64,000 nt of DNA from Streptomyces barringtoniae (GCF_020819595.1 NZ_JAJHNP010000020.1:113768-177767), one strand, 5' to 3'; positions 15,692 to 24,254 are shown, counted from the first letter of the stretch. Numbers and translations: made by a program. Notes: generated by a model from the letters alone, not told the origin.

Positions 15692-17275
15692 TCAGTTCTG
15701 CCACGGCCAGCGGCTGTCGTCGGCCGCCTCGAGCAGTGACACCATCCGGAAGGCCGCGTCCGAGAGACCGCCGAAGGTGTGCCGGTTTCCGCTTCCCGAC
15801 GGTCCGTGGCCCGCCCGGTACCCCTCCAGGTTCCAGGTGTAGACGGGCACATGGGCCGGGATCCGGGCGGTAGAGTCGCCGTGCCGGTTCGGGGCGTACT
15901 GCTCGTCGGTGACGATCAGCACCCGGTCGTGCTTCCTGTAGTGCCGGCGCACCGCGTCGGTGGTGTCGGTGCCGCCCAGGTCGCCGAAGCGCTCCAGGAT
16001 CTTCAGCACCGACTCGCCCTTGCGGAACGTCACCCTGTCGCTGGTCGTACCGAACTGGACGAGGTCGGCGTCGGCCGCCCGCAGCGCGAGCGCGGTGCCG
16101 AAGATCGCCGCCGCATCCGCCCGGGTGAGCTCCGAGCGGTCGCGCGACTGCGCCCAGAACATCGAGCCCGACCGGTCGACCAGGACCAGCGTCCGGCCCG
16201 GCAGCGCGGGCACGTTGGCCAGCGAGTGGCCGAGCGCCTGCTCCAGCGGCCAGGACCAGCGCAGTGACGGCGCGTGCCGGTGGGCGGCGAGGTAGCGGAA
16301 CGGGAACTGCCGCGAGCGCACCACCTGCTCCGGGTCGCTGATCTTCGCCGCCACGCGGGCCGCGACCTCGTCGGACACCCCGGCCTCGTCGAAGTTGCGC
16401 AGGTTGCGCACGAGCGCCATCGCACCCATCGACGGGATCACGGCCTCCCAGGCCGCCTTGTCCATGGGGCCCTGGAGCCAGCCTGCCAGCGCCTCCCAGG
16501 TGATGCCGGCCGCCGCGAGCCGTTCGGCGCCACCGGGCGCGGTGACGACCGCCCGCCGCTCCTGGACCGGCAGGGCCATCAGCTCCCGGTGGGCGGTGAG
16601 CACCGGCAGGGACGCGGGCGGCACGGCGGTGTCCGGGTGGTGCCGGCGGTCGAGCGCGTACTGGAACAGCTCGCCCTGCCACGGCTTGTCCGGGTCCGGT
16701 GCCGCGTGCACCAGGTTGAGGATGTCGCCGAAGCGGTAGCCCTTGGACGCGGTGTCGTACTTCAGCAGCGACTTGGCGTGGTACAGCCGTCGTACGGCGT
16801 CGGCGACGCCGCGCTTTATGGGCTTGGGCACGGCACGGCCGTACGCCGACGTCCAGTACGCGAGCAACTCGCCGGGCTCGTCCGGGCGCTGGAGCACGGA
16901 GTCCACGACCTGCCGGTTCGACGGGCCGTCGGTCGCGCCGGCCGTCAGACGTGCGTGCACGTACTCGGCGGCGCCCACCAGCGACGCCGTCCGCATGTGG
17001 CCCTCACCGCGCAGCCAGCCGAGCAGGCCGGCCGTCCAGTGCGGGTCGCTGACGGCGAGGTCGCGCACGAGCCGGGCGAACCGGTCGTCGCGGTCGGTGC
17101 CGGACTCGTAGAAGGTGTTCCGGGTGACGAAGTTGGAGACCGCGAGGAGGAAGAGCTCGGAGCGGGCGTCGCGCTCGTGGCCCTTGCCGCCCTCGTGGGT
17201 CCGCAGGGTCCGGCCGGTGGTGGTGACGGGCGAGGCCGGCTGTGCCGTCGCGGCACGCGTGTTGAATCGCGCCAT
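15692..17275 (-). CDS. rsr: bacterial Ro60 orthologue (TROVE domain plus von Willebrand A domain)
   Basis: The 527-residue protein has an N-terminal TROVE HEAT-repeat ring (about residues 20-350; motifs LFLLAVSNF, PSNRQVV, KRGVADAVRRLY, GDILNLVH) and a C-terminal von Willebrand A domain with the metal site DRSGSM at 367-372. Ro proteins bind Y RNAs on the outer ring surface and the 3' ends of misfolded RNAs in the cavity; in bacteria they tether to the exonuclease PNPase in RNA decay and maturation. The start ATG follows GGGGGAA. A Y RNA with a tRNA-like module lies directly upstream on the same strand, which firmly supports the call. Confidence 0.93.
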   Translation of the reverse strand: MARFNTRAATAQPASPVTTTGRTLRTHEGGKGHERDARSELFLLAVSNFVTRNTFYESGTDRDDRFARLVRDLAVSDPHWTAGLLGWLRGEGHMRTASLVGAAEYVHARLTAGATDGPSNRQVVDSVLQRPDEPGELLAYWTSAYGRAVPKPIKRGVADAVRRLYHAKSLLKYDTASKGYRFGDILNLVHAAPDPDKPWQGELFQYALDRRHHPDTAVPPASLPVLTAHRELMALPVQERRAVVTAPGGAERLAAAGITWEALAGWLQGPMDKAAWEAVIPSMGAMALVRNLRNFDEAGVSDEVAARVAAKISDPEQVVRSRQFPFRYLAAHRHAPSLRWSWPLEQALGHSLANVPALPGRTLVLVDRSGSMFWAQSRDRSELTRADAAAIFGTALALRAADADLVQFGTTSDRVTFRKGESVLKILERFGDLGGTDTTDAVRRHYRKHDRVLIVTDEQYAPNRHGDSTARIPAHVPVYTWNLEGYRAGHGPSGSGNRHTFGGLSDAAFRMVSLLEAADDSRWPWQN

Positions 17276-17312
17276 GGTGAATTCCCCCGAATTCATTGCC
17301 GTTTCGGAGGAA

Positions 17313-17488
17313 GGCGCAGCAATTGGAGGGTGTCCGAGTTCAGAGGTCGGCGACGGTCACATAACCCGGCGCGTCTTCCACTTCCGCCACACCGACACAA
17401 GTCGATGACGGGATTCGAACCCGCAACATACCGGGTCCCGAAGTATCCGCTGCCTGCGCACCGGACATCCACCACGAGCTGCGCCTCC
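17313..17488 (-). ncRNA. Y RNA (YrlA type) with a circularly permuted tRNA-like module
   Basis: Read leftward, the RNA folds as follows. An outer stem joins GGCGCAGC (17485-17478) to GCTGCGCC (17320-17313). A second pairs 17473-17462 with 17336-17325 (10 of 12 positions). A third pairs 17454-17447 with 17356-17349. GACCCGG (17437-17431) then pairs with CCGGGTT (17369-17363) where a tRNA anticodon stem would be. Inside are a T arm with the canonical TTCGAAT loop (17424-17408), a 7-bp acceptor-like stem CATCGAC/GTCGGTG closed by TTGT (17407-17390), and a D arm with GG in its loop (17387-17371). T arm before D arm is the reverse of a tRNA, as expected when the acceptor end is closed and the Y stem replaces the anticodon arm. 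It ends 38 bp before the Ro gene. Exact ends are uncertain. Confidence 0.85.
17440..17464. repeat. first copy of a 25-bp near-duplicate (second at 17532-17556)
   Basis: 22 of 25 positions match 17532-17556, including CCGCTGCC and CGCACCGG in the same order and spacing. The copy lies in the 5' Y-stem strand of the Y RNA, the other in the second RNA candidate 92 bp away. Confidence 0.7.
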
Positions 17489-17596
17489 CGAGATCAGGTC
17501 GGCTGCGGCTGTTGTTTCATTCCTGGAAAGGGAAGTAGCCGCTGCCCTCGCACCGGGAGGTGCGTGACGTTGTGATCTCACTGTAGGAGGCGCAGC
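17478..17596 (-). ncRNA. second structured RNA candidate beside the Y RNA
   Basis: Read leftward, GCTGCGCCTCC (17596-17586) pairs perfectly over 11 bp with GGAGGCGCAGC (17488-17478). Nested inside are GAGATCA/TGATCTC (17579-17573 with 17496-17490, 7 bp), GCGGCT/AGCCGC (17542-17537 with 17510-17505) and a 6-bp hairpin at 17564-17549. The 3' arm is the same segment that forms the outer stem of the Y RNA, so the two folds exclude each other. It may be a second Y-like RNA, a decayed copy, or a 5' regulatory leader. No tRNA-like module is present. Confidence 0.5.
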
Positions 17597-17608
17597 ACCG
17601 GACGTGCG

Positions 17609-17626
17609 AGCGGATTAATCTCCGCT
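17609..17626 (-). terminator. hairpin behind the PhoX gene
   Basis: AGCGGA and TCCGCT form a perfect 6-bp stem with a 6-nt AT-rich loop, 8 bp beyond the stop codon of the phosphatase gene. It would separate that transcript from the RNA genes. Confidence 0.45.
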
Positions 17627-17633
17627 TCCGCCG

Positions 17634-19106
17634 TTACCGCTTCTGCCGCTTCCACGGCCCCGTGATCGCGAGCATGATGCCGGGCGTCTGGATGTTGGCG
17701 AACAGGGTCCGGCCGTCGGGCGAGAAGGTGACGCCGGTGAACTCGCTGTACTCCGGCTCCGCTTCGGTGCCGCCCGCCGCGGTAGCGGCTGGTGTCATCG
17801 CGAGCTCGTTACGGGCGATCGGGTAGGTGCGGCCGCTCTCGGTGGCGCCGAACAGGTGCTGGACGCCCTCGCCGTCCTCGGCGATGACCAGGCCGCCGTA
17901 CGGGGACACGGTGATGTTGTCGGGGCCGTCGAAGGCGCCGTCCTTGCCCGGGTCCGGGTTCACGCCGAGCAGGACCTTGAGCGTCAGGGTGCGGCGCCGC
18001 GGGTCGTAGAACCAGACCTGGCCGTCGTGCTGGACCGGGCTCTCCGCGCGGGCGTAGGAGGAGACGATGTAGGCGCCGCCGTCGCCCCACCACATGCCCT
18101 CCAGCTTGCGGGCGCGGGTGACCTGGCCGTCGGTGAACTGCTTGCGCACCGACACGGTCTTCGCGTCGCGGTCGGGGACGTCCACCCAGTCGACGCCGTA
18201 GACGGTACCGATCCTCGTGGCGCGGGACAGGTCGTCCACGAACTTGCCACCGGAGTCGAAGCACCTGAAGGCCTGGAGCCGGCCCGCGTCGTCGGCGAGG
18301 GTGCGCAGCCTGCCGCGGCCGTGGCTGAAGCCCTCCGGCGGGGTCCAGCGGTAGAGCAGGCCGTTGGGACCGGCCGCGTCCTCGGTCAGGTAGAGGTGGC
18401 CGCGCTTGGGGTCGACGACGACGGCCTCGTGGGCGTAGCGGCCGAGGGCCTTGACCGGCTTCGGGTCGCGGTTGGCCCGGCGGTCCTCCGGGTCGACCTC
18501 GAAGACATAGCCGTGGTCCTTGGTGAAACCGTTCTTGCCGGCCTTGTCCTCGGTCTCCTCGCAGGTCAGCCAGGTGCCCCACGGGGTGCTGCCGCCCGCG
18601 CAGTTGGTGGCGGTGCCGGCGATGCCGACCCACTCGGCGACCTCGCCGCCGCGGCGGACCTCGACGACGGTGCAGCCGCCGGCCGCCGCCGGGTCGTAGA
18701 CGAGCCCCTCGGTCAGCGGCACCGGGTGCGGCCACTGGGCGCGGGGGCCGGCGAGCTCGTGGTTGTTGACGAGGAGGGTCGAGCCGCGGGGGCCCTCGAA
18801 GGCGGCGGTGCCGTCGTGGTTGGACGGGGTGAACTCGCCGGACTCCAGTTTCGTCCTGCCGCTGTAGGTGATGATCTCGTACGTGAAGCCCGCGGGCAGG
18901 GCCAGGATGCCGTTCGGGTCGGAGATCAGCGGGCCGTAGCCGACGCCGTGGTGGCCCTCGTGCGCCGGCTCCGTCTCGGTGCTGTCGATGTCGGTCGCGG
19001 CGAGGGCGTTCGGCGCGGTGGAGAGTGCGCCGACGCTGCCCACCAGGGCGACCCCGGCACCGGTGATCGCGGATTTTCTGGCGAAGTCCCTGCGGGTGAG
19101 CGACAT
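17634..19106 (-). CDS. phoX: Tat-exported alkaline phosphatase, PhoX family (DUF839)
   Basis: The 490-residue protein begins with a twin-arginine signal (LTRRDFARK near residue 4, then a hydrophobic stretch and an Ala-rich cleavage region near residue 37). The body has PhoX motifs such as NNHEL, GTWLTCEET and HEAVVVDP, whose acidic residues hold iron and calcium in the family. It would release phosphate from organic phosphates outside the cell. ATG 19106 has AGGAGA upstream. A PHO-box-like repeat lies 77-93 bp before the start, pointing to PhoP control under phosphate limitation. Confidence 0.88.
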   Translation of the reverse strand: MSLTRRDFARKSAITGAGVALVGSVGALSTAPNALAATDIDSTETEPAHEGHHGVGYGPLISDPNGILALPAGFTYEIITYSGRTKLESGEFTPSNHDGTAAFEGPRGSTLLVNNHELAGPRAQWPHPVPLTEGLVYDPAAAGGCTVVEVRRGGEVAEWVGIAGTATNCAGGSTPWGTWLTCEETEDKAGKNGFTKDHGYVFEVDPEDRRANRDPKPVKALGRYAHEAVVVDPKRGHLYLTEDAAGPNGLLYRWTPPEGFSHGRGRLRTLADDAGRLQAFRCFDSGGKFVDDLSRATRIGTVYGVDWVDVPDRDAKTVSVRKQFTDGQVTRARKLEGMWWGDGGAYIVSSYARAESPVQHDGQVWFYDPRRRTLTLKVLLGVNPDPGKDGAFDGPDNITVSPYGGLVIAEDGEGVQHLFGATESGRTYPIARNELAMTPAATAAGGTEAEPEYSEFTGVTFSPDGRTLFANIQTPGIMLAITGPWKRQKR

Positions 19107-19182
19107 GGTGTGTCTCCTGAGACGGTCGGAGTGCCGTGGAGGATGGCGGACCTCGGTTCGGCGCACACGCTCCCGCCACACC

Positions 19183-19199
19183 TTGAACGGGGGTTGAAC
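19183..19199 (-). promoter_or_regulatory. PHO box in front of the PhoX gene
   Basis: On the gene's strand GTTCAACCCCC is followed directly by GTTCAAGG: two GTTCA units exactly 11 bp apart. That is the direct-repeat architecture bound by Streptomyces PhoP. Confidence 0.6.
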
Positions 19200-19270
19200 A
19201 ACGGACTACTTCAGAGGCCCTTGTTCAAGAATCCGTATGCGCCACCCCATGACCGGCTCAAGGACACCTT

Positions 19271-20698
19271 TCAAGCCCCGTGCTGCGACCGCGCCTTGAA
19301 CGCCGCCTTCCGCGCTTCCTTCGCCACCTTCTTGTCCGGATGCAGCCGCCCCATCGCCTCCAGCACGTCGGCCGTGGCCGGGTGCTCCACCCGCCAGGCC
19401 GCGGAGAAGAACCCGCTGTGCTGCGCGGCAAGCCCCTCCACCAGCGCCTGCAGCTCCTCGGAGTTGCCCTCGGCCGCCAGCTGCGCGGCCACCGTGTCGA
19501 TGGTCAGCCAGAACACCAGCTCCTCGGACGGCGCCGGCACCCCCGCCGCCCCGCGTTCGCTGAGCCACACCCGGGCGAGGCCGCCCAGTTCCGGATCGTC
19601 CAGCACCTCCCGCAGCGCCGGCTCGGCCTCGGTGCCGACCAGGGACAGGGCCTGCTGGCAGCGCAGCCGGCGCAGCGGGGCGCCCGCGTCCGCACCCCGC
19701 GCCGCCGCCAGCAACTCCCGTGCCGCGGCGAGCGGTTCGCGGCGCGCGAGCCACTGCTCGGTCTCGGCCTGGGCGGCCGCCCGGCCGAACACGGCCGTGG
19801 CGTCGAGCAGCGCGTCCGCACCCTTGTCGGCGAGGTCCCCGACGGCCGGCGCCCGGAACCCGGCCTCCAGCAGCCGGGCTCGCAGCCCGTACGCACCGAG
19901 CGGGGTGAGCCGGACCATCCCGTACCGGGTGACGTCGGTGTCGTCCAGCGACGCCGCGGGCTCCTCCCCGGCGTCGGCCATCAATGCCTCGTCCACCGGC
20001 TGGTACTCCACGAGCCCGACCGGCTCCAGCACCCGGAACTGGTCGTCGAGCCGCATCATCGCGTCGGAGACCTGCTCCAGGACGTCGTTGGTGGGCTCGC
20101 CCATGTCGTCGGGGACGATCATGGAGGCGGCGAGGGCGGGCAGCGGGACCGCGTCCCCGCCGGGGCCGTCCTCACTCACCGTCAGCAGATAGAGGTTGCC
20201 GAGGACGCCGTCCAGGAACTCCGCCTCGGCCTCGGGATCCCAGTCGAGTGACGAGAAATCGATCTCGCCGCCCTCGTCCAGGGCGTCGACCACGTCGTCC
20301 AGATCGGGGACGCTCGCGTCGGCGACGACAGTCTCCAGCGCGCTGAGCCACACCGCGAGCACATCGGCCGGGGCGCCCCCGGTGAGCAGCTTCAGCTCCT
20401 CGCCGGCCCGGACCGTCCCGGCCTCCTCGTCCACGATCTCGACCAGTCCCGCGTCCACGGCGACCCGCCAGGCCTCGCTTGCGTACGCGGCGGCGTCGTC
20501 GCCGCTCAGCCCGAGCAGTTCGGCGGCGGCCGGAAGCTGCTCCTCGACCAGTCCGCCGCCGGCGTCCACGCGGGTGTCGGGCCCGGCCCAGCGGGCGAGG
20601 CGGGCGGCGCGGGAGAGCAGCGGAGTGGACAGCGCGGCATGTGCCAGCTCCGCTTCGGGGCGCAGCCGTACGGGCGGCAGGGGGGAGCTGTCTGACAT
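19271..20698 (-). CDS. conserved hypothetical acidic protein
   Basis: I do not recognise this 475-residue protein. It has no signal peptide or membrane helix. The N-terminal two thirds resemble winged-helix-like segments with an acidic stretch (about 130-170: many Asp and Glu), and the last third is alanine-rich helical with HEAT-like pairs (about 315-470), ending in a basic tail (KKVAKEARKAAFKAR). The ATG has GAGGAG upstream. It lies between two genes for secreted phosphorus-releasing enzymes but nothing ties it to them. Confidence 0.8.
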   Translation of the reverse strand: MSDSSPLPPVRLRPEAELAHAALSTPLLSRAARLARWAGPDTRVDAGGGLVEEQLPAAAELLGLSGDDAAAYASEAWRVAVDAGLVEIVDEEAGTVRAGEELKLLTGGAPADVLAVWLSALETVVADASVPDLDDVVDALDEGGEIDFSSLDWDPEAEAEFLDGVLGNLYLLTVSEDGPGGDAVPLPALAASMIVPDDMGEPTNDVLEQVSDAMMRLDDQFRVLEPVGLVEYQPVDEALMADAGEEPAASLDDTDVTRYGMVRLTPLGAYGLRARLLEAGFRAPAVGDLADKGADALLDATAVFGRAAAQAETEQWLARREPLAAARELLAAARGADAGAPLRRLRCQQALSLVGTEAEPALREVLDDPELGGLARVWLSERGAAGVPAPSEELVFWLTIDTVAAQLAAEGNSEELQALVEGLAAQHSGFFSAAWRVEHPATADVLEAMGRLHPDKKVAKEARKAAFKARSQHGA

Positions 20699-20963
20699 CG
20701 GCTGGTTCTCCTCGGACCGTGAACGGGCTCAGCCGCTCAGCCTAGACGGATTTCCACCCATGCCGCCCGGTTCATCTCCCCGTCGGCCACCGTACATGGC
20801 CGAAACCTTGACAACTCCCGTCGCCAGGCAGGAGATTGACGCGCGTAGAAGTTGGGGGGACAACTGTTCACTCGGCTCTACGCGTGTCACAGAGGGCTAC
20901 GAGTCCTCCACGCTCCCGTACCACCCTCGTCCCGGCGCATCGTCACGTCCCCGGAGGGAACCC

Positions 20964-22790
20964 TTGCCGAGCAGGTCTTCCGCGCGCCTCGCCGCGCTCA
21001 CCGTCGCCGCCGTCTGCAGCGCGGCGTCCGCCGTCGTCCTCACCTCTCCCGCGCACGCCGAGTCGGTGCGTATCCACGACATTCAGGGCACCACCCGAAT
21101 ATCGCCGTTCGCGGGCCAGAAGGTGACGGACGTCCCCGGCGTCGTCACGGCCACGCGCACGTACGGCTCCTCCAGAGGCTTCTGGATCCAGGATCCGAAC
21201 CCGGACGACGACCCGGCCACCAGCGAGGGCGTCTTCGTCTTCACCAGCTCCACGCCGAAGGTCGCGGTCGGCGACTCGGTGACGGTGACCGGCACGGTCT
21301 CCGAGTACGTCCCCGGCGGCACCTCCTCCGGCAACCAGTCCGTCACGGAGATCACCAAGCCGACGATCACGACGGTCTCCACCGGCAACGCTGTCCCGGC
21401 GCCGGTCGTGATCGACGAGGACTCGGTGCCGGACGAGTACGCGCCGCAGGGCGACACCGCGGCCGGCGGCTCGATCAACGGCCTGACCCTGGACCCGTCG
21501 ACGTACGCCCTGGACTACTACGAGTCCCTGGAGGGCATGAACGTCCAGGTCGAGGACACCCGCGTGGTCACCGCCACCGACCCCTACAGCGAGCTGTGGG
21601 TCACGGTGAAGCCGTGGGAGCACCCGAGCCGCCGCGGCGGCACGGTCTACGGCTCCTACGACGGGCAGAACACCGGCCGGCTGCAGATCCAGTCGCTGGG
21701 CTCGACCGCCGACTTCCCGAAGGCGAACGTCGGCGACACCCTGGAGGGCGCCACCACCGGCCCGCTGGACTTCAACCAGTTCGGCGGCTACACCCTGGTG
21801 GCGAGCAAGCTCGGCACCCTGCAGAGCGGCGGCCTGCAGCGCGAGACCACGCGGAAGCAGTCGAGCCGCGAGCTGGCGGTGGCCACCTACAACGTCGAGA
21901 ACCTCGACCCGTCGGACAACACGTTCGACCAGCACGCCGCCGCGATCGTGAACAACCTGCAGTCGCCGGACATCGTCTCCCTGGAGGAGATCCAGGACAA
22001 CGACGGCGCCACGGACGACGGCACGGTCGACGCGAGTGTCACCGTGAACAAGCTGATCGACGCGATCGTCGCGGCGGGCGGCCCGAAGTACGACTGGCGC
22101 TCGATCAACCCGGTCAACGACCAGGACGGCGGCCAGCCGGGCGGCAACATCCGCCAGGTGTTCCTGTTCAACCCGGAGCGGGTGTCCTTCGTGGACCGCG
22201 CGGGCGGCGACTCCACCACGCCGGTCGGCGTCACCAAGGAGAACGGCAAGGCCGAACTGACGGCCTCCCCCGGCCGCATCGACCCGGCGAACGCCGCCTG
22301 GAAGGACAGCCGCAAGCCGCTGGCCGGCCAGTTCGTCTTCCGCGGCAAGACGGTCTTCGTGATCGCCAACCACCTGATCTCCAAGGGCGGCGACCAGGGC
22401 CTGACCTCGCAGTACCAGCCGCCGACCCGCAGCTCGGAGATCCAGCGCCACGCGCAGGCCACCGCGGTGAACGCGTTCGTCAAGGACATCCTGAAGGTCC
22501 AGAAGAACGCGAACGTCATCGCGCTCGGCGACATGAACGACTTCGAGTTCTCCGACACCGCGAAGATCCTCGAGGGGGACGGCGAGCTGTGGTCGGCGAT
22601 CAAGTCGCTGCCGAGGAGCGAGCGTTACACCTACGACTACCAGGGCAACGAGCAGGTCCTGGACCAGATCCTGATCAGCCCGGCGATCCGGCGCGGCTGC
22701 GACTTCGAGTACGACAGCGTGCACATCAACGCCGAGTTCAACGACCAGATCAGCGACCACGACCCGCAGGTGCTGCGCTTCCGGCCCTGA
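20964..22790 (+). CDS. secreted endonuclease/exonuclease/phosphatase-family nuclease
   Basis: The 608-residue protein has a Sec signal peptide (about 1-31, ending SPAHA), an ExeM/NucH-type OB-fold region (about 35-290, motif GFWIQDPNPDDD) and a C-terminal EEP nuclease domain from about residue 303: ATYNVENLD, LEEIQDND, LGDMNDF and the final SDHDPQ, which supply the metal and catalytic residues. It would degrade extracellular nucleic acids. The start is a TTG at 20964 with CGGAGGG six bases upstream; longer frames have no signal peptide. Its neighbour PhoX could take phosphate from the nucleotides released. Confidence 0.87.
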   Translation: MPSRSSARLAALTVAAVCSAASAVVLTSPAHAESVRIHDIQGTTRISPFAGQKVTDVPGVVTATRTYGSSRGFWIQDPNPDDDPATSEGVFVFTSSTPKVAVGDSVTVTGTVSEYVPGGTSSGNQSVTEITKPTITTVSTGNAVPAPVVIDEDSVPDEYAPQGDTAAGGSINGLTLDPSTYALDYYESLEGMNVQVEDTRVVTATDPYSELWVTVKPWEHPSRRGGTVYGSYDGQNTGRLQIQSLGSTADFPKANVGDTLEGATTGPLDFNQFGGYTLVASKLGTLQSGGLQRETTRKQSSRELAVATYNVENLDPSDNTFDQHAAAIVNNLQSPDIVSLEEIQDNDGATDDGTVDASVTVNKLIDAIVAAGGPKYDWRSINPVNDQDGGQPGGNIRQVFLFNPERVSFVDRAGGDSTTPVGVTKENGKAELTASPGRIDPANAAWKDSRKPLAGQFVFRGKTVFVIANHLISKGGDQGLTSQYQPPTRSSEIQRHAQATAVNAFVKDILKVQKNANVIALGDMNDFEFSDTAKILEGDGELWSAIKSLPRSERYTYDYQGNEQVLDQILISPAIRRGCDFEYDSVHINAEFNDQISDHDPQVLRFRP

Positions 22791-22799
22791 CCGGGATGG

Positions 22800-23537
22800 T
22801 CACGCCTGACTGAACACCTCGTTCAGCCAGGCCTGCCACGCGCTCTCGTTCGCCTCGGCGTCGGCGTCCGGCGCGAAGTCGTGGATGCTGATGCCGAGGG
22901 GGGCGCCCCAGTGGCCGCGCCCGAAGAAACGGATGAGCGCGTTGTCGGTGCGCAGCCCGATGAAGTACGGGTTGCGGTAGTCGAGTACGGCGTCGAGGGT
23001 CCGCCCGCCGGGTCCGCGCACGCCGACCTTCGTACCCGCTGCCGTGTCGTCCGACAGGCCGAGGGCGAGCCCGACGGCGGCGAGCGCCCTCGGGGTCTGC
23101 GAGGCGGCGGGGCCCTGCAGCTGGGCGAAGGTGACCGGCCGGGGTGCGAAGTGCGTCAGGTACTCGCACAGGGTGTGCAGATAGAAGTTGGTGTGCTTGC
23201 TCGCGCCGTCGTACTGGTTGTTCCAGTCGTCGGTGAAGATGCCGCTGTGGACATAGCGCACCCACGCGCGGCGCCCCTCGTCGCGCGGCTCGATGGTGTA
23301 GTCGAGCTGGTTGACGGTCTGGATCGGGAAGCCGACGTCCTCGCTGCGGTTGGTGTAGCGGTGGGGCGGGTCCCAGGCGGTGACGGTGGACCCGAAGGGC
23401 CCCTTGCCGCCCTCCCGGGGCTCGGGCGGGTCCATGGGCCACAGGTAGCCGCCGGTACCCGTGGTGACGGCATCCCAGACCTTCTCGGGCGGGGCGTCGA
23501 CCTCGAACTCACGGACGATCTCGAATTCCTCGGACAT
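22800..23537 (-). CDS. SRPBCC-superfamily protein (AHSA1/START-like)
   Basis: The 245-residue protein opens with the SRPBCC pattern EIVREFEVDAPPEKVWDAVTT and has the aromatic-rich core of Aha1/START-like hydrophobic-ligand pockets, with a longer C-terminal half than usual. Function and ligand are unknown. It lies 14 bp behind an ArsR-like regulator on the same strand; ArsR-SRPBCC pairs are a common two-gene operon. It converges on the nuclease gene with a 9-bp gap. Confidence 0.82.
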   Translation of the reverse strand: MSEEFEIVREFEVDAPPEKVWDAVTTGTGGYLWPMDPPEPREGGKGPFGSTVTAWDPPHRYTNRSEDVGFPIQTVNQLDYTIEPRDEGRRAWVRYVHSGIFTDDWNNQYDGASKHTNFYLHTLCEYLTHFAPRPVTFAQLQGPAASQTPRALAAVGLALGLSDDTAAGTKVGVRGPGGRTLDAVLDYRNPYFIGLRTDNALIRFFGRGHWGAPLGISIHDFAPDADAEANESAWQAWLNEVFSQA

Positions 23538-23551
23538 GGCGGGGCTCTTTC

Positions 23552-24160
23552 TCACTGGTCCATTGCGGGGGCGGGCTGTTCCTTGACCGTGGGATGCAGG
23601 GCGACGACGATCCGGTGGTCCCTGCCGCCCTCGGCCTCCGGGGCGTCGTACTTGCGGATCAAGGCGCTCACGCCCGCCGTCAGCTCCTGCACGAAGGCCG
23701 CGCGGTCGGCGGCGGAGGCGAACCGGACCTGGCCGTCGAGGGCATAGGTCGCCAGCCGCTTCCTGGCCTTGGCGGCGCCGGTGATCAGCGCGCCGACGTC
23801 GCGCACCAGGCGGGCACCGAGCGCGAGCAGCCAGCGCGCGGAGAGCTGGTCTCGAAAGCGGTCCGGGTCCGGCTGCACGGCGGGCAGGGCGGCCGGCGAG
23901 ATGACGTACGACGCGGCGGTGGCGCGCATCAGCCGCTCGGTGACATTGCCCTTGCGGCGCTCTCCGGCCAGCTCGACCAGGCCGTGCCGCTCCAGCGTCC
24001 TGAGGTGGTAGTTCACCTTCTGCCGGGGCAGTCCGACCCTGCCGGCCAGCATCGCCGCGGACGCCGGCTCGGCGGCCAGCTCGGCGAGCAGCCGGGCCCG
24101 GACGGGGTCCAGCGACACGGCCGCCGCCTCGGGGTCCTCGATCACGGTCACGTCCAGCAT
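23552..24160 (-). CDS. ArsR-like winged-helix regulator
   Basis: The 202-residue protein has a winged helix at about residues 20-85 (SAAMLAGRVGLPRQKVNYHL, core GLPRQKVNYHLRTLE) and a helical C-terminal region. It is the first gene of a two-gene operon with the SRPBCC protein. A perfect 11-bp inverted repeat just upstream (24174-24215) is its probable operator. No metal-binding cysteine pair is seen, so it is unlikely to be a metal sensor. Confidence 0.83.
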   Translation of the reverse strand: MLDVTVIEDPEAAAVSLDPVRARLLAELAAEPASAAMLAGRVGLPRQKVNYHLRTLERHGLVELAGERRKGNVTERLMRATAASYVISPAALPAVQPDPDRFRDQLSARWLLALGARLVRDVGALITGAAKARKRLATYALDGQVRFASAADRAAFVQELTAGVSALIRKYDAPEAEGGRDHRIVVALHPTVKEQPAPAMDQ

Positions 24161-24173
24161 GCGTCCACCCTCG

Positions 24174-24215
24174 CACCGAAAACTTATTTTGTCCAGGCGG
24201 ACCTAGTTTTCGGTG
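24174..24215. promoter_or_regulatory. operator with perfect 11-bp arms before the ArsR-like gene
   Basis: CACCGAAAACT (24174-24184) and AGTTTTCGGTG (24205-24215) are perfect inverted repeats around a 20-bp centre, in an AT-rich patch 14 bp before the gene. The arms extend a further three bases with one mismatch. Confidence 0.6.
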
Positions 24216-24254
24216 TGAGGGTGACGCGAGGTCCTCCCATGCGGACCGGTTCGG

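Noticed and set aside
17363..17437. A conventional tRNA gene (T loop GGTTCGAAT and a tRNA-Leu-like D arm on the minus strand)
   Set aside because: The arms are in permuted order, the acceptor stem is closed by a tetraloop, and there is no anticodon arm or free acceptor end. It is the tRNA-like module of a Y RNA.
20765..20885. PHO boxes before the secreted nuclease gene (GGTTCATC and TGTTCACT)
   Set aside because: Only isolated GTTCA units are present, not the 11-bp-spaced repeats seen before phoX.
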